Positions 36,801 through 49,201 are shown, numbered from the stretch's first letter. The stretch: DNA of 64,000 nucleotides from Rhynochetos jubatus (GCA_027574665.1 CM050659.1:23847001-23911000); one strand, 5' to 3'. Notes: generated by a model from the letters alone, not told the origin. Numbers and translations are program-made.

Positions 36801-39800
36801 CCTTTCCGGCAATATAACTCCTGAAGAAAAGAGGGAGAAGGAAGAGACCAGACTGCATATCAAAGCAAAGAGAAGTGTTGAAAGGGTCTGTTGCCTCAAT
36901 ATGACAGATAGGCCTCAAAACCTCAGACAATGTAGGCCAGTGGAAAATAGATGTCACAACTAGTTTACAAAGCAAAATAAATTAACATTAGAGCAGAGGC
37001 CTGGCCTTTTTTTCCTGCTTTTCTATTTTGCTTTCTGGCTCTGTTTCTGCTGTGATGTAATCTGAGTTACTTGTACATCACTGCTTGTTTAAACAAAGAT
37101 GTAAATCTGTCGACTATACTTTAAAAAAAAAAAAGGAGCTGAGGAGGATCTTGCAAAATATAAAAAAAATGTTGTCCTCTTGTGTAGTCTCCTCAAAGTC
37201 TGTTTTCTTTCGGAGAAGGATCACTACCAGATGAACTTTCATATAAAGTTGTAAAAGATATAAAATCTCTTTTCTAGGCCCTTGTTCAGGTACCTTCTTT
37301 TCAGTAAGCTTCATGCTTTGAAGGCTCACTTGATCTCATAAAATACACATTTTACACTGTTGATTACACAGTTTTCAGAAATGAATTGGGCTGAAGTTCT
37401 GATCTTACATAACTGAAGTTGATTGGGTATTTTGTCTTTGTTTTTTAGCAAAACCAGGATCAGGCTGTAAGGAATTCTGTAGATGTTCTTTCTCTCGTTT
37501 TGATACCTTTACCAAGGTCACTTTCAGTGTTTGCTTTTTGAAATTTCTTATTGCCTTATATGTTTGCAGTGGCTGTGTATTTGAATAAAAAAAGGTTTGG
37601 CTCTGAAAATAGTTATGGCCTTTTAGTAAGAGGATATAGAACTTCAGATCAGAGTTTATCTGTTCAAAGCACACAGTTCTCATGTCTTTGTGATGTTGTT
37701 TCATTCTGAGATTTGACTTGGTCAGGTGAATTTTAATTTCATTTTTCCTGCAATTTAATTTTTGTGTAAAACACAAATATTCAATCAGAACGTAGTGTGT
37801 TTGATAGAGTTTAGAGGGGAAAAAATTCCCATTCATATCCCTGCCCCAAAAATAATTCCCCTTGTCTTTAGGGCAGTATTTCAGTAGGCTCCTTCATTTG
37901 ATTAGGTGTGCCTTGATTTCTGTTATTCCGTGCTGCTCACGTACATCGATGTGAGTACACGCCACTAGGGAAGTTAAAGTCATACATGTGTTTACGTATA
38001 TAAATGTATGTGTAAGGTTTAGGGCTGTTATTCTGAGATTTTAAAGCAATGAACTGTACTAAGCAGCAACAATACTGAAGGGGAGGAGTCAATAGCTATT
38101 TTGGTAGCATGAATAATATTATGGCAATGAGGGAAAACAGAGAGCAAGTCTGTTTCAAAATGTGGTGGTAATTGTAAGTTTTCGTACATTATCTTCTAGG
38201 GAAAGCATTGGTAAGGTAATATGTGGCTGTTACATGCATAATTTTAGCCTAGTCATTATTTGTTTGAAATTAATTTCATTTTTCACAACTTTTTATGTGT
38301 CAGTATTACAATTTTCCATTTTTTACAGCTAACATTATTTTAAAAACACCAATGAAAAGGCAAATATATTCATTACTCTTCATCTTTTGCAAATACCACC
38401 TTTGTGCTTGATTCTCCAAAACGCTCTTTTTAAGTTGGGCTGATGTCTTGAGCCCAATTCTGTCAAGTCCTGAGCTGTTTTTAACACTTCAAAGGATTGG
38501 GCTGCAGGAATTTACAGCCTCAGGACATGTATCTATTGGCAGGCCCTGTTTCACCTGTCCAGTATTGTTCATAAAGTATTTCGGCATGTGTGTACGTTCT
38601 GCGTAAGCGCTTTTCAGATAAGAGATGAATTTAAGCACAAAACTGCTGTTCTGAATTGCATATATACTTCATGAAGTTGAGAAAGCACCCGAGAAACCTT
38701 TCAGGGTCTTCCATGTCTGTGCAACGTGTAAAACTGGGATTTAGATTTTTAAGTCTATTCTTTAAGTACGCTAACGTATTTAAAATTCAGTGACAACGTG
38801 ACAGAGACACGGTTGCCTCATTGACATTCAGTAGTCTCAATTGAATGTGGTCTAAGCTCAAGTCTTGCATCACTTCTACACCTGTAAATCTCCAATGATG
38901 TTAATGAAGTTACTGCTGATTTACATGAGTATACATAAGGGGGAAAACTGACTCTAAATCTGCCTGGCTTTGAAGACCTTTGTAGAGGCTCCAAGTGGAA
39001 GGGTGGCACTGTGGTATCTTAATGTTCACTAGGCATTTTATATGTAGTGGGGAAAACAGTGTGTATCTGCTTTATAACTAAGAAACAATTACCAGACTAA
39101 TTTTCCCTTGAGTAATAACCATTTGAAGGAGGATTATGTCTCAGGCAGCGGGGCCGATTTTCTGTGCCTTCTAAGATTGGTCCAGTTGTAATCGCTCTTC
39201 TTTCTTTAGAGCAATTTCTTTGATGCTCTCTAACACACACTTACTACTTTTAACCTTAACAACAGATTTAGCAAGCCTTGCTACACCCAATTTACACCTT
39301 GGGAATATACACAGAAAGGTTCATCTGGCATGCAGCTTGTGACAAAAACAGGCGCATCGACAACGAGTGACACTTGCAAGAAAGTGATTTTTACTTGTGT
39401 AATCGTGGCAGGCTGCGAAATTCTGGTACATGGGGGAAATATGTAAAACTGCTTTGAAACTCAGTGGAAAGAAAGCTTAACTGATACGTGGTGTGCAAAC
39501 ACAATAGTTACGCTGATCATTTGAGTCAGATTACTTCCCTAGGACTTCTCTAGGATTATTTCTTCTCACCTAATGAATCTAGGTAGGAAAGTAAGAGACA
39601 CGGAAACAACAGGAGAGTATTGCATAATCACTATTGAAAGTATTGAAAAGTCTGTGAAGATTTAAAAAGATCAACCGGATTTTATATTGATATTTACCTT
39701 GCGGGACAAAATAATTATGTAGTAACTTTGCCTGTAAGTTAAATGTTGCTGTATTCATTCTTCCATAACCTTCTCATGTTTTTCATCTGAAATGCTTTAC

Positions 39801-40498
39801 AGAACGTTAGAACAAAGATCCCTGGAGTTGAGTGAGATGCAGCCATATCTAAACTCAACAGCCATTCCACTATAGTAACCCTATAAAGCCTTTATGGGAT
39901 GAAAGTGAAACTAGTGCAAATTTAGTTAAAACTGCATTAAACAGCAGTAGGTTAAATAAATGTCATAAATGACCCACCAACCTATGTGCTTCGAGTAAAG
40001 TTAATTATTTGTAAGACCAGTGATAGCAGAAGATGCTTTCTCAGGTTGGAAGTTGAATATACACTTACCAGTAGTGTTAGCTTGTGCCGTTTTCCGCATC
40101 CATTCGTAAGAGCTGTGCCTTTGGCTGTTGGGAGAGATGTGCTGTGCATTAATTGTTTCTGCGGGAGGTAACCCCCCAGATCCAGCGGCATGGAGGGAGC
40201 TGTAATCAGCAGAACTGTAGGAGACCTGTCCAGGGGACGAGCCACTGATCTGTGCAGCAGCCACCGTGCTGGAAGGTCCTGGGCCGTAAGCGTTCCAGTC
40301 CTCCCTCTGTGGGCCATAGTGAGATCCCCAGGTTCCCGCGGGCTGTCCATGGCTGTCCAGAGTTGGCACATGATGATATCCCATGTAATCGGAATAGGGT
40401 GGAGTAGACACAAAGTTTTGCACCGGCAGGTTGTTGTTACCCCTTGCAGATCCTGGATACATGCTGGTTTCCTTATCCAAGAGAGAGCTCACATACAT
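33612..40498 (-). CDS. CDX4: CDX4 copy B, caudal-type homeobox transcription factor (complete, 3 exons)
   Basis: The coding sequence joins 40069-40498, 34965-35110 and 33612-33818. It is 783 bp and encodes 260 aa, against about 284 aa for human CDX4 from memory. The protein begins [19 protein letters not shown] and has a Tyr/Ser/Gly-rich activation region. The PBX-contact hexapeptide SYEWMRKT is at residues 130-137. The homeodomain (residues 149-208) has the caudal signature [18 protein letters not shown], with Gln50/Asn51 in [11 protein letters not shown]. The C terminus ends HQVIVSE, very close to the QQVIVSE end of mammalian CDX4, which favours CDX4 over CDX1 or CDX2. CDX4 is a nuclear factor that activates Hox genes in the posterior embryo under Wnt, FGF and retinoid control. 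CHIC1 is the next gene downstream, as in mammals. Introns are 4,958 and 1,146 bp. Confidence 0.95.
34965..35110 (-). CDS. CDX4: CDX4 copy B exon 2 (homeodomain part 1)
   Basis: This 146-bp exon encodes [12 protein letters not shown] through LSERQ. The acceptor is CTTAAACAG and the donor GTACAC. The length and phases match the usual Cdx exon 2. Homeodomain position 22 is Cys, as in mammalian CDX4. Confidence 0.96.
36115..36190. promoter_or_regulatory. CDX4-B intron 1 conserved block 2 (candidate enhancer)
   Basis: This block aligns with copy A 55855-55925 at moderate identity, against a background of intron 1 sequence I could not align. The shared core includes GTTAAGATG, CAACAAGG or GACAAGG, GATCTTATC and ATTCAGAAAC. 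The invariant TTATC gives a WGATAR-type GATA site on the minus strand (36160-36166). Enhancer function is inferred from paralogous conservation only. Confidence 0.5.
36718..36940. promoter_or_regulatory. CDX4-B intron 1 ultraconserved paralogous element (candidate enhancer)
   Basis: This 223-bp block matches copy A 57375-57597 with no gaps and only two mismatches by eye. A short 3' satellite match (CAACTAGTTTACAAAGC) follows after a variable spacer. It contains an ATCAAAG TCF/LEF-type site (36859-36865) and a TTTATT caudal-type site (36777-36782). Both suit a Wnt-responsive, Cdx-autoregulated gene. It is not coding: open frames are interrupted and no splice sites frame it. Its near identity contrasts with the diverged surrounding intron. 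Confidence 0.65.
40069..40498 (-). CDS. CDX4: CDX4 copy B exon 1 (coding part)
   Basis: It encodes 143 codons plus one base and ends in donor GTAAGT. The start codon is chosen from the family N terminus (Met-Tyr-Val/Gly-Ser). The open frame runs further upstream to 40726, but that stretch holds the conserved promoter block and no caudal sequence. Positions 40097-40428 are identical to copy A 62925-63256. Confidence 0.94.
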
Positions 40499-40641
40499 GA
40501 TTGCCACAGACTGTAAAACATCACAACATCTTGTTCTTCTGTATTTTCTTCTGCTGCTTGAAAATAATTTTGTTTGGTTTTCTCTAATAATGCCACTCTG
40601 CTTGGAATCTTCTACTTCATCCTCTTTTATTATCAACTGTG

Positions 40642-40804
40642 TTACCAGGTGCTGGTGGTAATGGTTTACCAAGATCTTGTCTGACGTCAGCCTAACTGCC
40701 TGCCTCATAATTACATTTACATTCAAATGAAGGGCTGACCAACCCCACCTTTCTGCTAGTACTGGTGCTTTCTCTCTTAGAGAACTTTTATCTACCCTAT
40801 TACC
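40642..40804 (-). promoter_or_regulatory. CDX4: CDX4 copy B proximal promoter, conserved with copy A
   Basis: This region, 145-305 bp upstream of the start codon, aligns with copy A 63497-63663. Shared elements are a CAGGTG E-box (40646-40651), a CRE-type TGACGTCA (40682-40689, perfect in B, one change in A) and an octamer-like ATTTACAT (40715-40722). A 22-bp identical string at 40720-40741 includes ATTCAAATGAAGG. No clear TATA box was seen. The transcription start probably lies inside or just 3' of this block. Confidence 0.6.
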
Positions 40805-43800
40805 CTTCCCTGATATTCAACAGCAATTCCAGTACCGTAAGATGATGCAATGGTTGCTGGTATTTGTAACTTAGTAAATAGATGGTTTTTTAAGAAAAGA
40901 GAGTGGTAACTATAATAGCAACGTTGTTGTTCAAATGAGTCTTGTCTGAAACCTTTATTTTGTAATGTGTTATCAATCAACAAGTAAATCTGTTAATGCT
41001 CTTAATTTTCCAGATACTAAAAAAATTCTCATTTCTCCTTCTTAAATTAAGGAACACAGGTAATCTGAATAATTGTAAGTCAGTAACTTCAGGATACAGA
41101 GCACCTTGTAAACAGCATGCCTGGAATATAACCATCTCAAAAATTGCCCCATTATTGTTATTTGTAAGTGGGTTTCCAACATGGGAGAAATTAGGTCTCT
41201 AACTGTAATGCATATGTTCACATTCTCCCTGTCCAGAGTGATTTTTAAAGAGATCTCTTCATCTGGTGGCCATTGCAAACTGATAAATTTTAAAAAGCAG
41301 ACAATAAGTCTTCCTAACAAAGATGGTGCCAGAAGTACAAAGTGACTGTAAAAAGTAGTGAAAAAAGTCTTTGATTAGGCCCAATGACATTGTTGGCTTC
41401 TGTTTCAAGCTGAAAACAACCTTTATCTGCCTGAAAGGCTGGGTTCCTGCCTCTGAAACTGCTGTGTAAGTGAAATCAGCAGGGAGAAACATCTGGGTGA
41501 TCAAGTTAGTGGATCAGAACTGCCTTGATGCGATGCTGTGAAGTGCCTGACACACGGGTACTCTGTAGGTCAATGTAAGTGTTCCCACTGAGACAGCGTG
41601 TTCTGAAGGTGGTTTTACATGTGTTATTAAGGGCTTGATGTCAGCATGGGAGAACCAAACTATACGTTATGCCTTGAGAATTGCCTCTCTGTGGTTGTCT
41701 AGCTACAATTTGTAGCGTGAATTTGATGTATTTTTGTCACAGATGGATTTCTTTGCAATAAGCTATTTGTCAAGGGCTATGCCTGCAAAAGAGGTGCAAA
41801 TTACAATGAGTTGTTTCCCTTTACAAAGGTGTGGCTTTTCATTCAGTATCCTTTGTATTTTGTCACTGCTCGTATTCACACATCCCTTCTAATTCCAGCA
41901 CTAAAGGATTCTAAGTGTGTACTTAAAGACAGGAAAGATACTCCTTTCTGGTTTTGGTTGCTTTTTTTTTTTTTCTTTTGAGGAAAGAATTTTTACTGAG
42001 AAGTGTAGCAAAATCTTCATCATTCGTTTTGCTATAATTACAGATTTCTTTATGGTCTTTGGGGTCCTGAGAATGTTAAGGAAAGTTGCATCATGGGATA
42101 GGACATGGGAAAAGTAAGGCCTTCTGTAATTGGTGTAGCCTCATCAAACTGGACATAAAATTTGGAAGAGACTCTTGTTCACTTCATCTTGAAAGAAAAG
42201 GAATTGTAATACAATTCTTGAGACCCCACAGACCTTTTAGTACTGATGTGTGCTAAGAACCACAAGGAACTCCCCTGAGCAACATCCAAATTACACAAGA
42301 TATGTTCCCTGTACGGGAAGTATCCTTGGAATCTTTGGCCTATTTGTGAGCATTATGCCAGCAGTTAAATTCCAACGCATTGGTTAATGTTCTGCAGAGC
42401 TGTCAGTCATAGGCAGATCCATAGAGGGTGAAGTTTTGTCTCCATCAATGGTATCTGAAATCCACTGACGCAGTACAAATGCACATTGGCTGCTCATAGA
42501 TTTCAGATCAGAGACGGTGTTTTACTTCTAAGTACACCATTTTCACATCTCAGTGAATGACATTTAATTTCATGGATCGCATTAGATGATGGTAACATTT
42601 TTAATCCCTGGTCTTCCTCTTCATGGGATGCCTCTGTGCATACCCCCCACAATTTCAGTGTCACTTAATACTATTTTTTGTATCTCAGAGCTTTATCCTT
42701 TATTCTCTGTTCTTCTTTTATCTTTTGTTTATGCTCCTCCTTTCCCTTTCTTGTTTTGCCTGTTCCATTATCTGAATTTTCTTTAGATCTATTTCGATTC
42801 TTTCCAGAACGTAATTAGATCAAGATACGCCGATGGCGAATTGCCACACTGATTTGATATCAGCTAACAATAGTAAGCTTTGAATAAGGCATTTTGTTTA
42901 AAAAGATTTACATAGCAGGATAAGATTGCTGGGTAGGACTGCAGATTTTTAACACCAAAGCGAGAGTAAGATAACTAAAATGGCAACATTCAAATGACAA
43001 TCTGCACCCTGGCTCTTTCGCCTCCCATTTTGTGTAACAGAACCATGTGGATGTATTAAAAAGGAACCGTACATTTGCATGTAGTGTAGTAGTTTGAGGC
43101 TACAAAGATTTTGGGGTTTTTTGACAGCTGATTGACTGTTAATCCGAGTCTGCCTTCCCGAGAGTCATTTCTTGGCCATGCATGTGTCCTTTCTGCTCAG
43201 TAGCTTTAGAGCCACAGAACCACTGCATCTTCAGTGTATAGCAGTAACTTACACTGTAGTTCCAGGAACAGTTTCTGTGGGCATTGTAGTCAGGGAAAAA
43301 AATATGAAGGAGCAGCAGCAGAGGAAGGAAGTGAATCGCCCTTGCTTTGTCCATATTCTCACTGCGAGGACATGGCGATGAGTTGTTGCTGGTACAGGAG
43401 GGGCTAGTGCGCTGCCTGTGTACAGTGCTTGAGGAACTGCTGGGTTACCACTGGCCCTCTCCTGACTCTCTGGGGTGGTGGGAGGACAAGAGCAGTTCTG
43501 AGGTAGTGGGCTAGACATCCAGATAACTCACCCACAGGCAGGTTTGTATTAATACTGCCTTCTGCAGCGGGTGATAAAGACAGAACAGGAAAGATCTAGG
43601 TGATATTGGCAGCAAGTGTGCTGTGCTCTTTGGCATACTTCAGAGGGATGGATTGCCAGAATAACCAAACTCCAGGGTTATACTTTTCCATTTTTATACT
43701 CCACCTCTTAAAATGCTATACATAATTTATCTGCTTAGCCAGTGGCCACAGCAGTTGTCTCGATGTTGGTTGAAGTTCTATGTGTGTAAAATTAAAGGTA

Positions 43801-46800
43801 CTTTGAGACCTTTGAGGAAGAAAATGTTCTAATTCTCTGACAAGTGGTTGATGGAAATCTAGCAATAATAACAGGCATGGTGATGACCACTGGAGTTCTT
43901 AAAGTTTTGTTTGTACAGGCAATGTTGATGGTATGCTACGGTATATGTGCTGTTCTAAAGAGCGTATCCACACCGGGTAATAATAATATAATCATAAATG
44001 TGCAATTAAATATTGTAATGACAGCTATTATGTCTGCAATTTCAGGGACTCCTGGTAGATTAAAACTGGCCTGTACAACAATAACTTGTATTAAAGGTGT
44101 TTATAGCTGTGATAGTTTTTATTAGGGACCCTTACTCATAAAGTTACTCTTCCTTTTATATGGAGATAAGAAGAAACAAAACTGTCCATCTCTGAAGCTT
44201 GAAAACTGAATGAAATCTATCTGGGATTTTCTTTCTGAGGCAAAAAAAAAAAAAAAAAAGCAGGGGAGCTTGGTGTGTCCCATTCTGGCTAAGGTGATAG
44301 GAAGAGATGTTTGTTTCCTTGCCTCCAGATGACCACTCTAATAACCCATCAGTAATGTCAGGCTTAGGAATGCTTCCTGCCTGTACCTTTATAACTGCGT
44401 GCTTGGAATTTCAAGGGAATGGCTAGCTAAGGACGTTGTTAGTGAACTATGTGTTGCTGGTAGTTTTAATGTGATGTTTCAGAGGTGTTATTGACCCTTT
44501 ATTCAAGCTGGGCTTTGCACGCACACCTATTCCTCCCCAAATTAATAGTCAGCTGTATGTTTCTTGAGGAAAGGTCAGTCAGTATGTTGAATGCTGTCAA
44601 CTGAGGCCAGTTCTGTTGGAAAAAAAAAGTCCAGCTAGTCATGGAGGCAGGCAGATAATTTAAAAATTTTAAAACACACAGCTAAAGAGACTGCTGTTGC
44701 TTTCACAAAAGCTTCTACAAACACAAAGCTTCTGAAAATTTTATTTACCCTTTCTAATTGGTCTGTTTTAATGTGCAGCACCTTAGTTAGGTCTCATTTC
44801 CAGAGCTTGAGGTGCAAACACATGCCAAATTGTATCTCTACATCAAGAGATGTGGCAGAGCCCAGATAGCTGAATGAGCGCAATGGTAGTGCTGAACCGA
44901 GCTTTCTAGGAAAAAAGGAAAAGGGATATATCACTGGTTTCAGTTCTGTACTGTGTCTCTCTCTCATCCCTGATGAGTATTTCTTTTTCATAAGAGACCA
45001 ACAGTAGAAATAAAAATGTCAGTTGTCCGTGAAGCCCTCCTCAATGGCTTCATGCTTAATTCCATGCTCTGAAATATTGGTTGTTAACAAATCCTTTTGA
45101 AAAGTGATGGAAAGTGACATGTTGTCACTTAGAACAGAGTTTGTTACCAAATGTGCAAGAAAGTATGAAAACAGCTGGCAAACATTTTATTCATAAAACC
45201 TGTGCCTATTCTTTTACATAGTGAGGTTTGCAGGATATTGTGTCCAAGCAGTAAACAGCCAGTGCCCTTCCAAAGCATGTAGGGCATTCACAGGGACGCA
45301 TCATTTCAGTGTACGCTCTGGGTTTAAAAGCTTGGCTTGGAGTAAGCCTGTACTACACCAGCAAACTGAATAAGGGTGCTGAAGTAGGGGTATGCTTTTT
45401 AATTTTTATGTTAACATCCAGAAATCTAGAATGAATAGATTTTTGAGTCTATTCCCTGGGCAGAAGGTCTCATGTGCTTGAGGCTCTCTTGTGTGTACAG
45501 TAATGATTGTATAAGCCTGTAGCAATTGCAGATACTGCATATTTGAAGTTTTTTGGTTTAGAAATGTAATTTTGAATTGTACATCTTGCTTAGTTGCATG
45601 AAGTTTTTGTGGAAGGTCTTGTTGCACTTCTTGATCTTTTTGTACCATATAGATCCCAGTTCTCGCTGGGTAATGGGTTTAAAGGTTAGTGAATTCCTCT
45701 GAAAATTGGATATACCTTCATCGTTCTTTTAATCACAATTAGGATTAAGGGCTTAGATATTCTTGTGATGTAGTCTACGGTATGCTTTTCTTCTTCAAGG
45801 CACTTTGCTAACAACCAATCAATCTTCACAGCAACTCTGCTTTAGTGTCCCTAGTTTTTAGATATGATAAAAGTGACAGGTTCTATGATATACCCAAAGT
45901 CAGGAAGAAAGTAAGTATTGCTCTGAGGACTGGCAGCAGTATTTCATGACTCACAATGTTGGACCAAAATACTTGCAGTTGATTTGGCTCCAATTTTATG
46001 TCTCATTTTTAATTATACACAGCAACAGCCCTGTACAAGCTTCTTAGAGAAAAATAGCTTTCTTTTGATTTTGGTGCAACTGTTTAAAGGATTAAAGCAC
46101 ACTGAAAATATTTGGTTGAATAGATTGCTGGTAAGTTTTTTTTTTTAAAAATATTTTACTACTTAAAACAATCGCTGGCATAACTGGAAGGTTAATAATC
46201 TCTAAGGTATTGCCCTGGTTTATAGATACTGCTTTTGGAGCAATAAATTTTAACCTTTGAACATGTGCTTCTGCAAATAAAATCCAGCCTTATTTTGTGT
46301 ACTTAACAGCTTCTCATTGGAAACACATAGCAACCTATGGCAAGCATGCTTTCAGCAAACTGGGACAGAAATGAGGCAGATCTTCAAAGTGGTCACTTAT
46401 CTTCCTCAATAACTCTTCTACATGTAAACAAGATAAACCAGGTCATTTTGCCAGATCCCACTCTCTTTGAATGATGTTTAAATAATTTTAAAGAGAAAGA
46501 AGCTGTGTTCAGATAAATTTCTGAAAGTGCTTTCTTGAAGGACTTATTTTCTTTTCCCTTTTTAAAATCTTAATACAAAATTAGACTGTGTCATGGAAAT
46601 GTGATTAAAATAGGTAGCTATGAACTTGATCCTGCCGAACCCTGGGGCCAGTGTTCTGTGCACTTAGCTAGAGCTAGGTCCTAAATTACTGTGTATCAGT
46701 ACAAAAGACAAAGTTTCCCTCTGTATTCGTACCTTTTGAAAGTCTAAATCTGGAAATTGTAATTGATTTTTCTCTAGTATGCAAGCATAACTCTAATGGG

Positions 46801-48946
46801 CCAATGTGAGGATGATTTTCTCCTTGAACCTTTTTCAGTCTCTATTAAGTTAAATATATGGTGTGTGGTTAACTGTAGGGAAAATATCTAGCATTTCCCT
46901 CTGTAGTCAGAATGACTGTTCTGTGCATTTCCAATGGATTCCTCTTTTGGACACATCCAGTGGATATCTCTTTTGGGAGACCAGTGTTTTGTTTTGGTTG
47001 CCATGCTCATCAATATGGATGGTAAATCACTTTTGTTCCCATGTGCTGTTTGTCATGTTCCGCTTTTCATAATGTGTGGAAAGCAGTAGGAGTCTTTCTG
47101 TTGAACTTTGAATTGCAGTTTCTTCATCTCATTTGTATTACCTATGCAACGCTTCCAACTGCTGTAGCCAGCACATGGAGCAGCATTGTGAAAGGAAAGA
47201 GTGGGAATCCTACCATGTAGATATGTGTCTAATTTTAAAGTCAGAATTCTGTTTAGTAAGAGTTCGTCTCACAACGACTAAATGATAAATGAAATTACGA
47301 ACTAGTGAGAACTGCCAGGTCCCTGAACTGTCCTCGTCTTGCCACTCTCTACTACTTTTTGTAAGTTTTTTAACCATCATCCTGCTTTTAAGTGCAATAT
47401 TACAATTCAGTTACAGACTAATCATGAAAATCTACACGTTGACTTGCTACAGTAGCTGTACCACATTGGAAAATGAATATGAAAAAAGTCATTTATTTTA
47501 ATGTTCTTTATATACAAAGTAATTTTACATTGCCAACATTTCGATGACCTAATAGTACTATTTGTTATAATTAAGGAAAAAACCCCCAAGAATGTAGTGC
47601 CTAAATGACTTAATGCTCCTAAGTCTTACGTGTAACAGTGAGGGAGAGATTTAGGAGGACACCTTGATGAAAATTGGTGAGGATAGGCATCCTAAATTTC
47701 TACGTTGCTTTTGACACTGAGAGTATAAATTCTCAAATCACTTGCGTGCTTTACAAGTTTTCCCTTTGCAGACAAGTTACGCACATGCAATTGTTAGTCA
47801 TTTCAGGAAGTAAGTATCCGGATTATTCTTAAGTACTGATTACCCACCAAATTCTGCTTAGTATGGAAGGGATCAGCACTTTGGGAATTAAGGCCCACTT
47901 AAAAAATGCCGAGAGCTTATATTTAAGTGAAATATTTGTTTGCTTCATCTTCTATTAATTTGACTTCTTAGATTTTTAGTGTCACAATAGCTCTGAAATC
48001 TGGACCAAATTTAAAATTAGTTGAATGCAATTATTACATCTTTATCTAAGGGCTGTGCTGTCTCATGACATACAGTCAGTTTTTAAAACACTCACACTTT
48101 TTAAAAGGATTCCCCCCAGCTTTGCTCTTTCTTTTAGAATACAAAATGACTCTGACATGATTAATCAGAAATGAACTTGGGCCAAGATTCTCAATTCCAG
48201 AATGCTTTTGAAACATTTATGGGAGGATCAAAGAGTGCATGTTATACCAGCATATGGAGCATTGGAAATCATACCTGTCAGACCCCCAAAATTCCAAAAA
48301 GCTCATCCCTGACCTTTGCTCTTAATATGTAGTGAGTGCAATCACCACGACCCAGGCTTTCCATCAAGTGGGTCAGAACATACCAGCCAGGTTTTCAGTT
48401 ATCAAGATCCGTGTGTGAAGTCCATGAAAGTGAGATTAGTACATGGAACCTGTGTGGAGATCAAAGGAGAAGGAATATACTCTTTTCCAGGGATGAGGGA
48501 CAGAGCACTTGTGTACAGCTGCCGTTACTGCCTCAGCAATGTTCTATTGCCTGTGGCCCACTGTGCTTTTTCCTTGTCTGCAGTGCACTGTGAGAAGGGG
48601 CCATATCTCATCCTCAGCTCTGCTCCCTCCCAGTGCCTACCCACCTGCTGCATGGCTGGGGGGACGCTTGCCAGGTGGCACAGACCGGCATGACATCCTC
48701 TTTCAGAGGCTCCCTGCAACAAGGACTCCTGGCCCCCAGTGGTTCCATTGCCCTTGGGAACTTGCACTATCCTGCAGACCTGGCAAGTGGCTCTTGGTTT
48801 ACTGTACTTGAAGCTTATGTGCGCAGAACTGGGTCATGCTGGGGACTCCTGCAAAACAGCTATGGCTGTTCTCTCTCTTCCATACTGTAGTGCTCTGTGT
48901 ACTAGTAGTTTATAGTGTTCGTTATGCAGTAGCTCTTCAGGCAGCA
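40805..48946. other. Intergenic DNA between the two CDX4 copies, including the copy A 3'UTR
   Basis: About 8.1 kb. The part nearest 48946 must be the copy A 3'UTR. The nearest canonical AATAAA I saw on the minus strand is at 47492-47497, about 1.45 kb from the stop. There is no coding exon. Simple sequence includes a T-run near 41968 and an 18-A run at 44242-44259. The overlapping open frames at 48316-48890 on the plus strand lie opposite the probable 3'UTR and have no recognisable domain. Confidence 0.45.
44242..44259. repeat. Poly-A tract (18 A)
   Basis: An uninterrupted A run on the plus strand in the region between the CDX4 copies. No retroposed gene body or target-site duplication was recognised next to it. 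Confidence 0.9.
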
Positions 48947-49201
48947 TTACTGAGAGGCCACTACCTGCTGCAGGTTCCCGTTGTGCTGCAAGCCATTCAT
49001 GGGAAGTGGCGGTGGAGGAGGTGGAGGTGGGAATAAAGAACTGGACATTTCTGAATGAGTCTGTTGGTCAGGAACTGGCATCGGGCTCACTGAGCCAGAG
49101 TCACTCTGTATTGAGCCAAGATTGCTGCCATCGAAATGAGTCATTTTCTTCTTCATTAATTTTCTTTCTTTGGCTCTGCGATTCTGGAACCAGATCTTCA
49201 C
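48947..49201 (-). CDS. CDX4: CDX4 copy A exon 3 (homeodomain part 2 and C terminus)
   Basis: This 255-bp exon starts [14 protein letters not shown], then [12 protein letters not shown], a Ser/Gln/Pro-rich tail, eight Pro, and ends VVASQ plus TGA. The acceptor is CTCCACAG. It is 16 codons longer than copy B exon 3. Confidence 0.95.
   Translation of the reverse strand: MKIWFQNRRAKERKLMKKKMTHFDGSNLGSIQSDSGSVSPMPVPDQQTHSEMSSSLFPPPPPPPPLPMNGLQHNGNLQQVVASQ

Noticed and set aside
36597-36975. Minus-strand open frames sharing a peptide with a frame at 57435-57620
   Set aside because: The shared peptide arises because the two 223-bp noncoding blocks are nearly identical. The frames differ outside the block and lack start or splice support.
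40001-40726. A 241-codon open frame extending CDX4-B exon 1 upstream and past its donor
   Set aside because: The upstream extension covers the conserved promoter block and the downstream end reads into intron 1. The caudal N terminus starts at 40498.
48316-48890. Overlapping plus-strand open frames up to 125 codons
   Set aside because: They are opposite the probable CDX4-A 3'UTR, all three frames are partly open, and there is no recognisable motif or splice structure.
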